Positions 24,376 through 35,742 of a DNA stretch of 64,000 nt are shown here, one piece after another (within the stretch, counting starts at the first letter, position 1; each line of letters starts with the position of its first letter). A model generated the notes under the pieces. That model was not told where the DNA came from. It did not search any database and saw nothing but the letters and a program-made list of their open reading frames with translations. Made by a program: the position numbers and the translations under genes. Location: the NCBI GenBank assembly GCA_023376005.1, contig CM042148.1:76206571-76270570 (forward strand), read 5' to 3'. The DNA comes from Doryteuthis pealeii. Taxonomy: Eukaryota; Mollusca; Cephalopoda; Myopsida; Loliginidae.

Positions 24376-26030
24376 TATATATAATATAAAGATTTTTGAA
24401 GGCAATAGACAATGCAATATGTGTTGAAAATTATATTTATTTAACTTTTTTTTTTTTTTTAATTCTAAATATTTTCGGAAATAAAATTCCATCATCAGAG
24501 TTATTAAAAGTACTAGGTGTTTTTTTATATAGTACTTATCCCACGGCGATGGTGTAATCATCTGTTATTTTAAGAAGTTGAGGAACGCCGTATATTTGAA
24601 AAATTTTTCTCTTTCGGTTAATTACGTGATGTAAAGTGGCTATTTCCGTGATGTTAAATCGGTTCGGCTGCTCTCTCTCTATATATAACACTTGAAATTA
24701 TTTTCAATTTTGAAAATATTAAAAAAAAAAACAAAAAAAAAAACAAGGTTCTTCTCTTCAGTGTCGTTAAAAAATTTTGGTTTCTTTGTTTAATGGCATT
24801 GTTTTGCTTATATATCCCACCCAGGATATATCTTATTTACAAACAGGCCTTAAAATGTGCCCAGGTTAATTACAATTGTAACTAAATTGTAGCAACGAGC
24901 TATGGTTCACTACCGACAACCAATACTAAGACAACCTTCATTAAGTCAAAATTATCAAATGACAAACAGTAGGTACCACCAATTTTCCCTGTGAAATTTA
25001 CCCCCCCCCCTATATTTAACACAATGAAACTTGCATAAAGGTTAATATTATCGTGAGAAGTTTTTGTTCATTCGAAAGAAGAAACATTTGAAAAAAACCT
25101 GATGATTAAAAAAAAAAAATTCAGCTTACGGAAATAATGTAAATTATGAAAGAAAAACAATGTATATATTTTTACTTCCGTTGAAATAAATTGAAATTTA
25201 ACGTAGCCAAAAACAAGTTATGACTAGATGCTTTTTAAAAAATTCTATGAAAAATCAATTAATGGTCCGATTTTCACGAAATATTTCCATAATTATTTAC
25301 CTTTTGATGTAAATATGTTTGAAATAGTTTTTTCCTAAATATATATTAGGGAAAATATATAATTACCCTCATATTTCATTTATGAAATATGAAAAAACTG
25401 AACTGACAAAAAACGATTTTTACTTTTTTCTATAAAGATAAGAATCTGAATAATTATATCAGAAGATTTTTATAAGTTTCAATACTATAGCTTTTTAGTA
25501 AAAGAACCATGAATACAGAATTCTGCTAAAAAATATCAATAAAGAAACTGACCTGTTGTAAAAAAACGGACTGTTTTACTTATTTTTCGAGATAACGGTG
25601 AATAATTTTTCCCCAGTCGGATAATTTGATATTTGAATTAACTGTTTTTCTTTATAACAACTCTTTATATTCGTTATTTCTTTTTTGCGAGATTTTTTTT
25701 TTTAAAGTTAAAAAAAATATTTACGTTTCTTCCTTCAAAATGGCCTAAACTGATCACGTGACCTATTTTGGTGGTACCTAGCAAACAAGTAGCAATATTT
25801 ATGGTAGAAAGAAGGTTACCAATGTTGCCGCTGAAATTATCTTTCTTTTTGCAAGAAAAAAAAAAAGAAGAGTAAGATAGCAATAAAGAATGAGTTTATT
25901 GACGTTATTTAAATGAGCGAGTGTTAAATTTTCCTGGGCGTTTGTGGTAGGTAATGGCGTAGTTCAGGTTATCGCGGACGATGTTAGTGAAAGTTCACTC
26001 AGAGGTCAGCTACTCATGGGATAGATCATA
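24376..26030. other. AT-rich intergenic, no gene
   Basis: No coding pattern; a C run at 25001-25011 and scattered homopolymers. TCACGTGA (25754-25761) next to AAAATGGCC is the only motif-like spot. Confidence 0.4.
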
Positions 26031-26619
26031 TCTTATTATAATGGAGATTGTGGTTTGTCTGTCTGTAACCGAAACTATATTACTATACAAGTCACAATTC
26101 CCTTTGTTATTTACATCACATTCTCCATGATTTTATTTTTTATTTAAACCTCAATTATTAATAAAATTGTTTTACATTATTAATTGTTATCTACATAATA
26201 ATAACATGCAATTGTATTTATATATACAACAAAATAGCGGTTTACAGTGTGAATGGGAAGGCTAATTTGCATATTGATATTAGAAATTTGATTTTAATAA
26301 ATATATGCTTAGTATTATTGATTTCTAATTGTTTGGTTTTATTTTAACGAATATGAGCAAAAATCTCGGGGATAAATCTTAAAAGAAATTCATTAACAAG
26401 AAGAAATAACTGTAATATTATTCTTTACTTCCTATTTTAACTAAATAGTTAAATTAGGAAAATTTACCAATGAGTTTCAAAGTTGTTCTATTTTTTCAAT
26501 CTGTTCCAAATTTTTTATCTGCATTCTTATTCAGTTTCATTAGCCTTTCTAATTTAATATGATATTTTATCATATTAAAACTTAAATACTTGCACCCGGA
26601 GGGTGCATATATTTGCTAG
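26031..26619 (+). mobile_element. Non-autonomous Helitron, family Hel1 (589 bp, well preserved)
   Basis: A|TCTTATTATAATGGAGATTG ... TGCACCCGGAGGGTGCA-TATATTTG-CTAG|T. These are the features of Helitron ends: 5' TC, a GC-rich 3' hairpin about 10 bases before CTRR, insertion between A and T, and no target duplication. Confidence 0.85.
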
Positions 26620-26690
26620 TCTAAATAAAATAAATTCTCGGAGAATTTGGACGTAGATATCATATCGTCGTACTGAGAGCACGGATACCC

Positions 26691-26722
26691 ATCTCTCTCT
26701 CTCCCTCTCTCTCTCTCTCTCT
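26691..26722. repeat. (CT)n microsatellite
   Basis: CTCTCTCT run with one CCCT interruption. Confidence 0.9.
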
Positions 26723-27154
26723 ATCGGTCATTGACCCTGGCAGGTTTTCCACACGGCATCTAAAATCCGTACAGAGCTGATTGAAATATGTTTTTGATGG
26801 GTGTAGATAAGTATGTATGAATTATTTACAGAACTGACAGCTTGAGTTTAAAATTATTTTTAAACTGATGAGGATGATGTCAGCAACAGATTACGAAACC
26901 TGATTCCCCGACCCCCACCGAGCTTTGATCGTCTAAACCGATGCTAGCATATGTTTGTTTTTGTTTTTTTAAAATAAGGTACCCGTTAGTTTTAAACATT
27001 GTCATGATTATTTTAGTTCTTCAAAAAATGTTTTATTACAATTAGTATTAAATTACAAAACGATAATTTTCGGAATAGCATTAAATTCAAATTTCGCCCA
27101 TCTTCTTTGGTAATTTAAAGTAAAAAAAAATCCCTGTAGAAGAACAGTAGTAGT

Positions 27155-27292
27155 AGTATCTAACCAATAACTGAGGGATAACTATGGTAGTCATACATTT
27201 CCCAATAATATTAGTCCGAAAGTGAATGTAATAGCACGACTGGAGTTCGAACTCGCTTACTCCGATGTAGCAGCACAGTGCGTAACGGGGAC
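27155..27292 (-). mobile_element. tRNA-derived SINE, family C
   Basis: Minus-sense. Head degenerate (GTTACGCACTGTGCTGC), B box GCGAGTTCGAACTCCAGTCG, then the family-C mark TATTACATTCACTTTCGGAC. Confidence 0.65.
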
Positions 27293-27942
27293 TCACCTTT
27301 TGGCTATGGAATCTGTGTGATATTTAAACATGGCGGCCTTAAAGAGACCTTTTTGTACTTACTTATGAATAACTGTGAAGAGATCCATAAATAGATTGAT
27401 TTTTAATTATTGAATCATATCATTTAATCAGTAAAAATTAAAAACTAAATTTTGTAATTTTCTTTATCATAAACATATTAAAGTGTATGCCCGGTTTTAA
27501 TGCTCAAGGACATATTTTTTTTAGTTATAAGTCGACACGTACATACCAAACAGACACGACTCCTTTATATAGAGAGATTTATTTCATTGAAATTTCATTG
27601 AAATATAATAGATAGTTGTGAATAGAAGAAGAATATATGATGAAGCAGAATTTTTCTGTTCCATTCTAAAACAGAAAACCAATACGGCCTGGTGCTATTG
27701 TAAGCTACTACTGGAGCGATCTGGATTAGTGGTGTAAGATTTAAAGTTCTATAATAAGTTGGTAGGCTTAGAGTGACCTACCAATGTGGGTACATATAAG
27801 TACAAGAGATATTCCGACAAAGTTATAAAACAATAACAGAATTTATTCCGTGAGCAACGGAGATACATTTAGGACAAGAATACATATACTAATTACAAAT
27901 GGTACAGCAATACATAATGAGCACATATATAGACATGTTTGA
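27293..27942. other. Intergenic, no feature recognised
   Basis: AT-rich; no gene. ATTTCATTGA is directly repeated at about 27582-27600. Confidence 0.35.
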
Positions 27943-28240
27943 GTTTGAGTTTTGTTTAACGGCATATCAACCTATGTGGGTCATTTAATGCCAAAAAGGT
28001 TATTTTGGATTTCAGTCTTTAAAGTAGTGGTTCTATGGAGATTTTCGGTTATGTTTGGTTATATCTTGTTTTTTTAGAAAATTAAAAATGTTTTCAGGGT
28101 TTGTATTTTTAAAGATGTCCCTCAGGTTTCTTGCTTGATAGTAATTAGTGCGGATATGTTTAAGGCTGTTACAATTTAGAAGGATATGTTTGGTTGTAAG
28201 TTGTACTTTGCATGTTGGGCACACTGGGACATCCTCCCCT
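27943..28240 (-). mobile_element. LINE remnant: C-terminal CCHC-like end and 3' tail
   Basis: The minus strand from 28224 reads MCPTCKVQLTTKHILLNCNS..., a C-x2-C-x7-H-x4-C knuckle of the kind found at the end of several non-LTR retrotransposon ORF2 proteins (I/Jockey-like). It stops at 28033 after RKSP. The following 3' tail (ATGGCATTAAATGACCCACA...GATATGCCGTTAAACAAAA) is shared with repeat family R4. Confidence 0.7.
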
Positions 28241-29079
28241 TTTAACAGGACTTCGTCCTACAGAACTGATAAAGAGTTCCTGAAGAAATGTCACTTACTT
28301 ATAGAAGACTGAGGGGCAAAGCCCCCACATAAGGGTAGAGGCACAAGCGTCTAACCCATATAAAGTGTTAGCTGGTCCAGAGGGAAGAGATTTCAAAATT
28401 CCCGGCTGACTGACTAAATATTCTGGCCCCCTATCGATAGAAACCTGCAACAAGGGAAGATAACTCTTCTAGACCTTCCACATCAATCCAAACAGGGACA
28501 GACAATCGCTACAGTGGGAATGATGCTTTAGACCCGAAACTGTGCATAACTCCAGAGTCGGTGAATGTTGTGTTGGCTGCACAGCTGTTGCTTCTACAGC
28601 AGAATGTGTATGAAATTACAAGCATCAACATATTAAAACTGTAAGTCGAAGAAGAAGAGTCACTTCAAATGAAATTGAAACTCACACTTGCTGACCAGCA
28701 ATTCACATGATTGAAGAATCGCTTTAATGAGATGCAAATTTCTTTATTATTAAAAAAAAATGAAAAGAAAGAAAATAAAAATATTTGTAACTACAAGCCA
28801 AGTGTAATTTCTAAGCCAACGCAGACTGTAAACAACTTTATCATTACAAGATGACATTAAATTTCAAGTTCTCTTTATATTTGTTTTTCGTTTAATCATT
28901 CCACCCCCACCCCCACCCCCACACACCACATTGCAAATTCATTCCAAAACCAAAAATACGTCATTTCCGGTCCTTTGATGGCAGATTATTGAATTTAACC
29001 AAATTTCACAGAAAATAATTTTTCATAATTCTTCGACTTCTCAAAATCATTCTTCCTATGTAAGTCCAATTTTAGTCAT
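28241..29079. other. Intergenic, fragments of unknown repeats
   Basis: GATGCTTTAGACCCGAAACT near 28543 is similar to GATGCTTCGCACCCGAAACC near 39208, so a low-copy repeat is present. A C-rich run lies at 28902-28922. No gene seen. Confidence 0.4.
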
Positions 29080-29650
29080 GTGCACCTGCATAAAATCCCG
29101 CCCTGTTGGCTGGGGCTATAGAACACGCCGACTGCACCTCTGCAGAGTAGTAAAATCTCCCCCAATGGGGCCACTGGTTGGCAGTGACTGGCGACCGTGA
29201 TGCTTAAGGATGGATTCCTAGTAGATAAGCAGTCTCCACATTAGCCCTTACTTGGGCTAGACTGGCGGTTTGAGAGACCCACCCACTCAATCGGCTGGTT
29301 ACGTCACGCCCTAGCATCTATATGATTGTCCCGACTATGTGCTAGAAGGCGGTGGCTGAGGGCCTTGGAGTTCTATGTATGATGCTAAATTGCATCTAAT
29401 GGTGAAGTTCCAATTCTGTGTGTTAATGTGTGGAGTAACTCTTTATCGCCATTACTCCCAGGCCCACTCTGACGCGGATTCTTAGTACCTTTTAGTGTCC
29501 TCTCTATGGGTTGAATAGATAAAATGAGTTTAAAAATGTGTTTGAAAGAATTGAATGCCCATCAAGAGTGAACAAAACAAAACGACTTTGGCATAAAATA
29601 ACCCAAGGGTTGATATACCATAAAATCCAACCAACCAACCAACCAACCAT
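29080..29650 (+). mobile_element. Repeat family R4, longest copy
   Basis: Plus-sense, about 570 bp, with the fullest 5' region seen. Body: GTGCTAGAAGGCGGTGGCTG, ATTACTCCCAGGCCCACTCT, TCTATGGGTTGAATAG. Tail: GGCATAAAATAACCCA..GGTTGATATACC and then (CCAA)n at 29629-29648. The tail matches the LINE at 27943. The exact 5' end is uncertain. Confidence 0.7.
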
Positions 29651-30120
29651 ATAAAAAATCCCTGGAATTTACTGTAATAGGGTCAAACAACTACCGGGCA
29701 CGAAAAATCCGCTATACACACACAAAAAGAAAACAATTCCGGATATTTTTGTTAGGAAAACACAAAAAGCCTCGCCCAGGATTTGAACTCGGCTCGATAA
29801 TTGCATTTAAAAATAACGATAACTCTTATACTAAATGCACTTGTATTAAATACCTGTTATTAAACAGAAATATTTATTGGAGTTTAACGCATTTTCGGAA
29901 GTGACACATTGCAATAAAATATCTAATAAGATATTTTTTCTTTATTTTAATAGACATTAATTTGACCGGGTAATAAAATCTATGACGTAATTTGCCAATC
30001 GTAAATAGAAACACGATTTTAGATTATTCCTATTTATACGCTCGAAGATGAAGGGTGACGTATTGGTTATCGTCATAGAAAATGGAAATGGCATACCGCG
30101 TTCGAATACCAGCTGATTTG
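29651..30120. other. Intergenic, no feature recognised
   Basis: AT-rich, no ORF. AGGATTTGAACTCGGCTCGA at about 29779-29798 resembles a SINE B-box scrap. Confidence 0.35.
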
Positions 30121-30465
30121 TTTGTTTTGTTTTGTTTTACGGCATATCAACCTCAGTGGGTTATTTAATGCCGATAAAGTTTTGAAATAAATCAATTCTT
30201 AATGGATAATACATTTTTTTATAAATACATTTTTCTATTTAACCCATAGATGGGACCCTAACAGGTACTACCACTCCGGGCCAGAGTGGACCAGGGAGTA
30301 ATGGTGATGAAGGAGTGCTCCACATTCCCCAAACCTCCAAAACTGGAACCTCACCATCAGATAGAGTTTACGTCATTCCCAGGGCATGTAGACCCGCAGC
30401 CAGCGCCTTCTAGCACCCATATGATAAAGAGGGGCTGGGGCTTGCCATAAGGGTAATAGGGAATA
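30121..30465 (-). mobile_element. Repeat family R4 copy
   Basis: Minus-sense, with tail ATTAAATAACCCACTGAGG..GATATGCCGTAAAACAAAAC and body GGTCCACTCTGGCCCGGAG. Confidence 0.75.
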
Positions 30466-30970
30466 CCAGCTGAGGCTTTTATATATTCATGCCTTTGGAA
30501 AAGACGTGCATACAGTGACCACTGTTTACACAGCAGTATTGCTTTCAACAAAACATTCACCAGATGATGACTCTGGGTTCAGGCATGGTTTCGGATCCGA
30601 AGCATCATTACCACCAGCCCAGAGCGCCCAAGCAGTATATCACGATATCATCAGATTTTGTTGGATTGTAGTTGCTCTGTGGGATTGCCATATCCACGCT
30701 GATAAAGTTAGAGCCTTATTTCGGATCTTTTTTATGCATTTCTTCTAATCTGATGGAGAAAATCAAGATTAGTCAGGTATGTGGAGGTTGAGTTGGTAAT
30801 AAAACTTCGGCATCCGACCTCCATAGGAAATACGTTTGTTATCCAATCATTTACATCTACTTGTGCTCTGTGCCATTACGAGATATCTAGTCACGTGCAT
30901 AATACGACGGTTTATAAAGGAAGAGAGAATGTTGAGTGTGAAAAGACAGTGGCTTACTTTCTTGGCAGCT

Positions 30971-31223
30971 GGGAGGCGGTGGTCGTATAATGGTTATCGT
31001 CGAAGGAGATCGACACGGCGATTAACTTCACGATTTAAAAATCCTTGACGATGCTGTTTGCATTTTATATAGAGCGAATGCTCTTGGGAAAGGTATGCAT
31101 CCAACTATTCTCACTCCTACTATGGGTAAATAGTAGGGCTGACTGTTCACTTTAACCTTGGTTAGGTAACCAGTCTAGGAGAAGGAAAACTCACACACGC
31201 AGACATACACACACACACACATA

Positions 31224-31258
<35 letters not shown>

Positions 31259-31260
31259 AA

Positions 31261-31292
<32 letters not shown>

Positions 31293-31306
31293 ATATATAT
31301 ATATAT

Positions 31307-31362
<56 letters not shown>

Positions 31363-31410
31363 TATCATGTGTCACACCCTGCTTATGCGGAGGGATTGGT
31401 AAATACATAC
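30971..31410 (+). mobile_element. SINE family B interrupted by a large microsatellite
   Basis: Head GGAGGCGGTGGTCGTATAAT GGTTATCG at 30971, body CTTTAACCTTGGTTAGGTAA to 31193. The 3' end GTGTCACACCCTGC..GGAGGGATTGGTAAATACAT resumes at about 31369 after the microsatellite 31197-31362. Confidence 0.65.
31197..31362. repeat. Palindromic compound microsatellite (AC)n(TA)n(TC)n(TA)n(GA)n
   Basis: (TC)n-(TA)n on the left is complemented by (TA)n-(GA)n on the right around a TAATATATAT centre, so the block can form a long hairpin. Confidence 0.9.
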
Positions 31411-31419
31411 TTCATTGGC

Positions 31420-31575
31420 AGTTCTAGACTGGTTGCCAGAGCAAGGTTAAAGAATCCAATCCGCTCAACTATTTACTCATAGATGGAGGGAGACTAGTTG
31501 GATTCATACCTTTCCCAAAAGTATTAGTGCTTTGTGAAATGCACCCAGCCTCATCCATGATTTGAACTAGTAGTA
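31420..31575 (-). mobile_element. SINE family B fragment
   Basis: Minus-sense body (CTAGACTGGTTGCCAGAGCA, TATTTACTCATAGATGGAGG) to the B-box remnant CATGATTTGAACTAGTAG. Confidence 0.6.
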
Positions 31576-31847
31576 AATCTTTTTATTTTTGTTTCCATTC
31601 GAAAGGCGGAACTTTTGACCTTGTTACGTTCGCGTATTTCTCATATAATGTCCCCCATATGATGATGATGATGATGATTGGTTCATCTTGTCAGATGATA
31701 GCAATCTCACTATTGCTCTGTCACCCATATCTACTCCGTCACGCCCCGTCACGTGACTCTTAAGACAAGCTGCTCACTTACAAGCCCCAAAAGCAGACAT
31801 GGCGGGATATTTCTTTTTCGAATTACAGGAGGACATAGAATTTATGG

Positions 31848-31851
<4 letters not shown>

Positions 31852-31902
<51 letters not shown>

Positions 31903-31908
31903 CATATA

Positions 31909-31950
<42 letters not shown>
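31852..31950. repeat. (TC)n(AT)n microsatellite
   Basis: TC run to about 31900, then CGCC, then a TA run with one TTA phase slip. Confidence 0.95.
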
Positions 31951-31952
<2 letters not shown>

Positions 31953-32363
31953 ATGTGTAATCTCCTATTTTATACATGTACCGAGCAAGTCTCTGTGTGG
32001 TTGATATGTATCCCTGGGTTAATATATAAGAATTTATGAACTATTCGTAAAATACACAGAGCGAATCTGGAAAGGAGACGGCCTAATAATATGCCAGATC
32101 AACCGGTTGAACAGATAGAATGTTGCAAAACCCGAAATCTGTAAGGATACTGGAGTAACATCACTAATGACCTCCTTTAGTGCATTTCGGCGATGTTTAA
32201 CAAGACTATATATATACAATAAAGTTCGAATTACAGGAGGACATAGAATCTACAGCGGAATTGCATTCTTTTGTGAATTCTCATGTATTTTTCAATCAGG
32301 GGATTATGTTGCACACTTTGCCATAAGTGGCACTTCCTGAGAAAGCAGCTAACACGTTACCAC

Positions 32364-32633
32364 ATATATTTACCAACCCCTCCGCACGAGCAGGATGCGC
32401 CACAAGGTCGATTTATTAAGCAGAGTTTAACAGGTTTGAATTCAGAATTTTCCTTCTCCTAGTCTGGTAATCTAGCCAAGGTTTTAAAGAACCGAGTCTT
32501 CCCCTACAATTTACCCCTAGCTGGAGGGGAGAGAAGTTGGATTAATACCCTTTCCCAGGGGTATTAGCACAATGTAAAATGTAAACAGCCTCGTCCATTT
32601 CCCATGACTCTAACCATTACACCACGCACTTCC
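32364..32633 (-). mobile_element. tRNA-derived SINE, family B, nearly full length
   Basis: Head at right: GGTGTAATGGTTAGAGTCAT on the minus strand. Body and 3' end (CTCCGCACGAGCAGGATGCG complement) intact; part of the B box is deleted. Confidence 0.75.
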
Positions 32634-32837
32634 ATAAATAAATGTATATTTATATTTTCCTTCCTGAATATTCCTTCCTTTAATATAATCATAGACTGCT
32701 GTTATAACGAGAACCTACCAAGTCCACGAAACGTCTAGTTAAGTATTAAATCATTTTTTGTTCTTCTTTTCTCGCTTCAAGGTATTATTTCAGTGATTTA
32801 GTGGCACAAGTTGACCATGTGCCTTTTCTGACTTGAT

Positions 32838-32957
32838 TTGCATACCTTTCCCAAAGGTATTAGCAGAATGTGAAATGCAAACAGCCTCATCCAGGATTTG
32901 AACTCGGGTCGACAAGTCCATTTCCCTACGACTATCACTATTACACCACGCGCCTCC
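32838..32957 (-). mobile_element. SINE family B, head half
   Basis: Minus strand begins GGAGGCGCGTGGTGTAATAG, B box CCCGAGTTCAAATCCTGGAT, and is cut inside AATACCTTTGGGAAAGGTAT. Confidence 0.75.
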
Positions 32958-33074
32958 GTGTAGCAAGTTACTATATACAGCTTTACATTCTGCAGGTTAT
33001 CACGTGACTTAACGTACTCCACCATTTTGAGAGGAGAAGAGTTCGGTCACTCCTATTCACATTTCTAACCCTAA

Positions 33075-33268
33075 CCCGCTCTTCGGGGCGGGGGTCTGGT
33101 GGCTTCGGTCACTGGACTGTTAACGAAATTAACGGCATGATCTGAGAGGGCTATCCCCCAGGCAACACCTACCCCTTGATTTAAAGGGCCAGACAGGACT
33201 GGGTTTATTGCCCAGTGACCGAGGCGCCCCCTTGAGGGGGAATGCCGACGGGATACGTGGGATGCGAG
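33075..33268 (-). repeat. GC-rich dispersed repeat R7, copy 2
   Basis: Reverse-complement match to 18691-18975, including CCCCCTCAAGGGGG, TCACTGGGCAATAAACCCAG and GGCCGAAGCC-like ends. Confidence 0.7.
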
Positions 33269-33476
33269 ATAAATAAACATTTTCCGACCATCAGGATACT
33301 TAAGGCAATTGACTCGAAATTCCTTCGCGCAAGGCACGTCTCAGTTCAGAGCGCAGAAGTTTCTTTTTCCTCAAACATGTCACATCGTTTCTTAACAAGG
33401 GCACTTGCAACAATTTCAACCTGCTGCCAGTGTCTCTCAATTCTCCACAATTCCTCCCATCCCAACCCAAGATGGC

Positions 33477-34108
33477 TTAGAAGATTCATTATGCTTACCA
33501 TCCAGGTGTCCTGGGTATGACGTTGAACTGCATCTAATGGCGAAGTTCCAATTCTGGAGCTTTGGGGGAGTGTGTAAGTAAAAGTAAAGTCGACGGGGCG
33601 GCCTAAAGTCGGTATCAGCCAGTCAGAGTTTTCCTTCTCCTAGTCTGGTAACCTAGCCAAGATTTTAAAGAACCCAGTCTTCCCCTACTATTTACCCCTT
33701 TTCAATAGCGCTAGACCAAGGAGATTGTTTTTTAGCATCTGAGGTGGAGCGACACACCTACCATCAGCTCCTTACTTTACCGCACAGATCCCTGTGCTAG
33801 TCATACGCTGAGTTGGCGAGGACCGGTATCGAACTAGGAACCTTGTGGTTTCTAGCCGAATGCTCTACCGACTGAGCTAACCCGGTCCAGGGGGGGGGGC
33901 ATTATTTATAGATGCATTCTGTCTCAAAGTGGTAGTAACTATTTGTATCCCATCGACGGGTTAGATAGAAAAAAAATGAGCTTGAAAAAATGTGGTTAAG
34001 AAAAGGGGTATAAAAAAAATTGAATACCCATCAAAAATGGATAAAAAAACCCATCTTCGGCATAAAACAACCCAACAAGGATTGGCATGTAAAATTCAAC
34101 CAACCAAC
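33477..34108 (+). mobile_element. Repeat family R4, split by a family A SINE
   Basis: The left half at 33510-33573 (CTGCATCTAATGGCGAAGTT, GGAGCTTTGGGGGAGTGTGT) is separated by the SINE at 33574-33889 from the right half (33930-34108: GGTTAGATAGAAAAAAAATG, TAAAACAACCCAACAAGGAT, CAACCAACCAACCA tail). Confidence 0.65.
33574..33889 (-). mobile_element. Chimeric SINE: family A with an internal family B segment
   Basis: The minus-strand head GGACCGGGTTAGCTCAGTCG and B box GGTTCCTAGTTCGATACCGG are family A. The tail AAAGTCGACGGGGCGGCC..GGTATCAGCCAGTCA is also family A. Between them, 33628-33702 is family B body (GAGTTTTCCTTCTCCTAGTC..TATTTACCCC). Confidence 0.75.
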
Positions 34109-34112
34109 CAAT

Positions 34113-34590
34113 TTACCATCCAGTGTGAAGATGTCCCCTCTGGTAAGCCTGTAAAATTAGTAGACCAGTTTACATACCTAGGTAGTAATATCTCTTCGAT
34201 AGAAAGGAAAGGCGTGTACTGCTAGAGACAGATTATCGATCATATGGAAATCTGATCTTACCAATGAAAATAAAGCGAACATTCTTCCAAACTGTTGCCG
34301 TGTCAGTGCTACTATACGGCAGCACCACTTGGACTCTAACAAAGTGTTTAGAGAAAAAGATAGATAGAGATACACAAGGATACTGCGTGCTGTCATGAAC
34401 AAATCTTGGAAGCAGCATCCCACAAGAAAGCAGCTGTATGCCCACTTTGTCCCCGTCACACAAACCATCAAGGTAAGACAATCAAAATATTCTGGGTACT
34501 GCTGGAGAAGCAAGGACGAACTCACAAGTGACGTTTAGAAAGTTTTTTTCCACTGATGGTCAAGCAAGCAAGATTTCATATGCATTCTAA
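34113..34590 (+). mobile_element. RTE-type LINE remnant (C-terminal part of reverse transcriptase)
   Basis: Readable: KPVKLVDQFTYLGSNISS, then (frameshift) DRLSIIWKSDL-like, TNKIKR, VSVLLYGSTTWTL, LRAVMNKSWKQHPTR, VTQTIKVRQSKYSGYCWRSK, DELTSDV. This order (YLGS, LLYGSTTW, ...NKSWKQHPT) is characteristic of RTE elements. Several stops and frameshifts: dead. Confidence 0.8.
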
Positions 34591-34674
34591 AAAGAACAAT
34601 ATCCATTTTGACAATGTGGTAAGGTTTGTAAATATTAGAATAAAATTAGAATGAGGTAATGAAAAGATAACGGA

Positions 34675-34679
34675 AAGAG

Positions 34680-34740
<61 letters not shown>
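34675..34740. repeat. (GA)n microsatellite
   Basis: GA run with one AAG phase slip, ending in a G run. Confidence 0.95.
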
Positions 34741-34741
<1 letters not shown>

Positions 34742-34800
34742 AGTTGATTGTTTTGTTTTACGCACATCAACTCTTTTCGGGCCATTTAATGCCGAATCAA
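34742..34800 (-). repeat. R4 3' tail fragment
   Basis: Only the shared LINE/R4 tail (GGCATTAAATGGCCCGAAAA..) is present; duplicated at 37200-37262. Confidence 0.6.
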
Positions 34801-34946
34801 GTCATTTTGATAAACAAAAGACTCAGGTTGCTTATTGTATCTGCTGTTGCTTAAGTATTTACCCAATTAAGTATTTGAACAGGTTTATCGCTGCTTAACT
34901 TCGGTGATCTAGCGAAAACCGTTTTTTTTTTCAGTGTGAGTTGACC

Positions 34947-34950
<4 letters not shown>

Positions 34951-35024
<74 letters not shown>

Positions 35025-35047
35025 AGAGAGAGAGAGAGAGATAGAGA
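34951..35047. repeat. (GA)n microsatellite
   Basis: Long GA run with a GGTAAG interruption near 35021. Confidence 0.95.
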
Positions 35048-35110
35048 GGGGGATAGGTATGTTGAAATAAGAGCGATAATAAAAAGAAAAGATGGAAATA
35101 TTAAGGAGAA

Positions 35111-35742
35111 AGTAAACGGTATATTATAATTGAGAGAAGGAGTTTTTAAAATGAGACAAAAACAAAAATGAAGAAGAAATTAAAAACGAAAGGACGATAA
35201 AGAGAGAACAATATTCTAGTTAACGACGTTTCATGTTGGATCACATTAATTAATATATGACACACAAAAACGCAGCCGACAGACAAGAGAGAGTATCCTC
35301 CTCATACGACGGCGTCCCATTTTTGTCATTTCACACACGACTCACATACCTTCATACTGAATCAGTCGTTTTGATTGGACACTGCAACTTGTGACTGGCA
35401 TCCGCCATATTTGTAAGGTTGTCGGACTTCGCCTTTTAAAACCTGTAGTTTCTCAGTCCTAATTTATTTTTTCGGCATAGCGATCATACTGACGGAAAAA
35501 AAGGTAGATTTTTTTTCTATTTGAAATTAGTAGTTTGGATCATAACATGAATAGTGTTTTCGATGGCATTAAATCTATGTCTGGTATGTGTCAAACATTC
35601 GAATAAAAAAAAGCTGAATCGATACGTATGACAAAAAAAGATCGGTTAGAAGACATGCGGGTTTGTAATTATACGTGCATCATCTGTCTGGGTGCACATC
35701 TCTCTTAAAACAATGATCATTAATCTTATACTCACACACATA
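35111..35742. other. Intergenic, no gene recognised
   Basis: CATCCGCCATATTTG near 35399-35413 resembles a YY1-type initiator followed by a possible GT donor at about 35500, but no downstream exon could be found. Confidence 0.35.

Larger units (their letters stand above)
34545..35110 (+). repeat. Segmental duplication unit, copy 1
   Basis: Matches 36995-37530: GGTCAAG..AAGATTTCATATGC, AGAATGAGGTAA, AAAGATAACGG, (GA)n, an R4 tail scrap, ACTCAGGTTGCTTATTGTAT, CTTCGGTGATCT, a second (GA)n, and TATGTTGAAATAAGAGCGAT. Confidence 0.85.

Noticed and set aside
26870..26911. Hammerhead-like CTGATGAG...GAAAC
   Set aside because: The 22-base interval between the two core boxes cannot form a proper stem II, and no flanking stems I/III were found.
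35399..35510. Transcription start and 5' UTR exon with YY1-like motif and possible GT donor
   Set aside because: No coding exon could be found downstream within the next several kb, only repeats.
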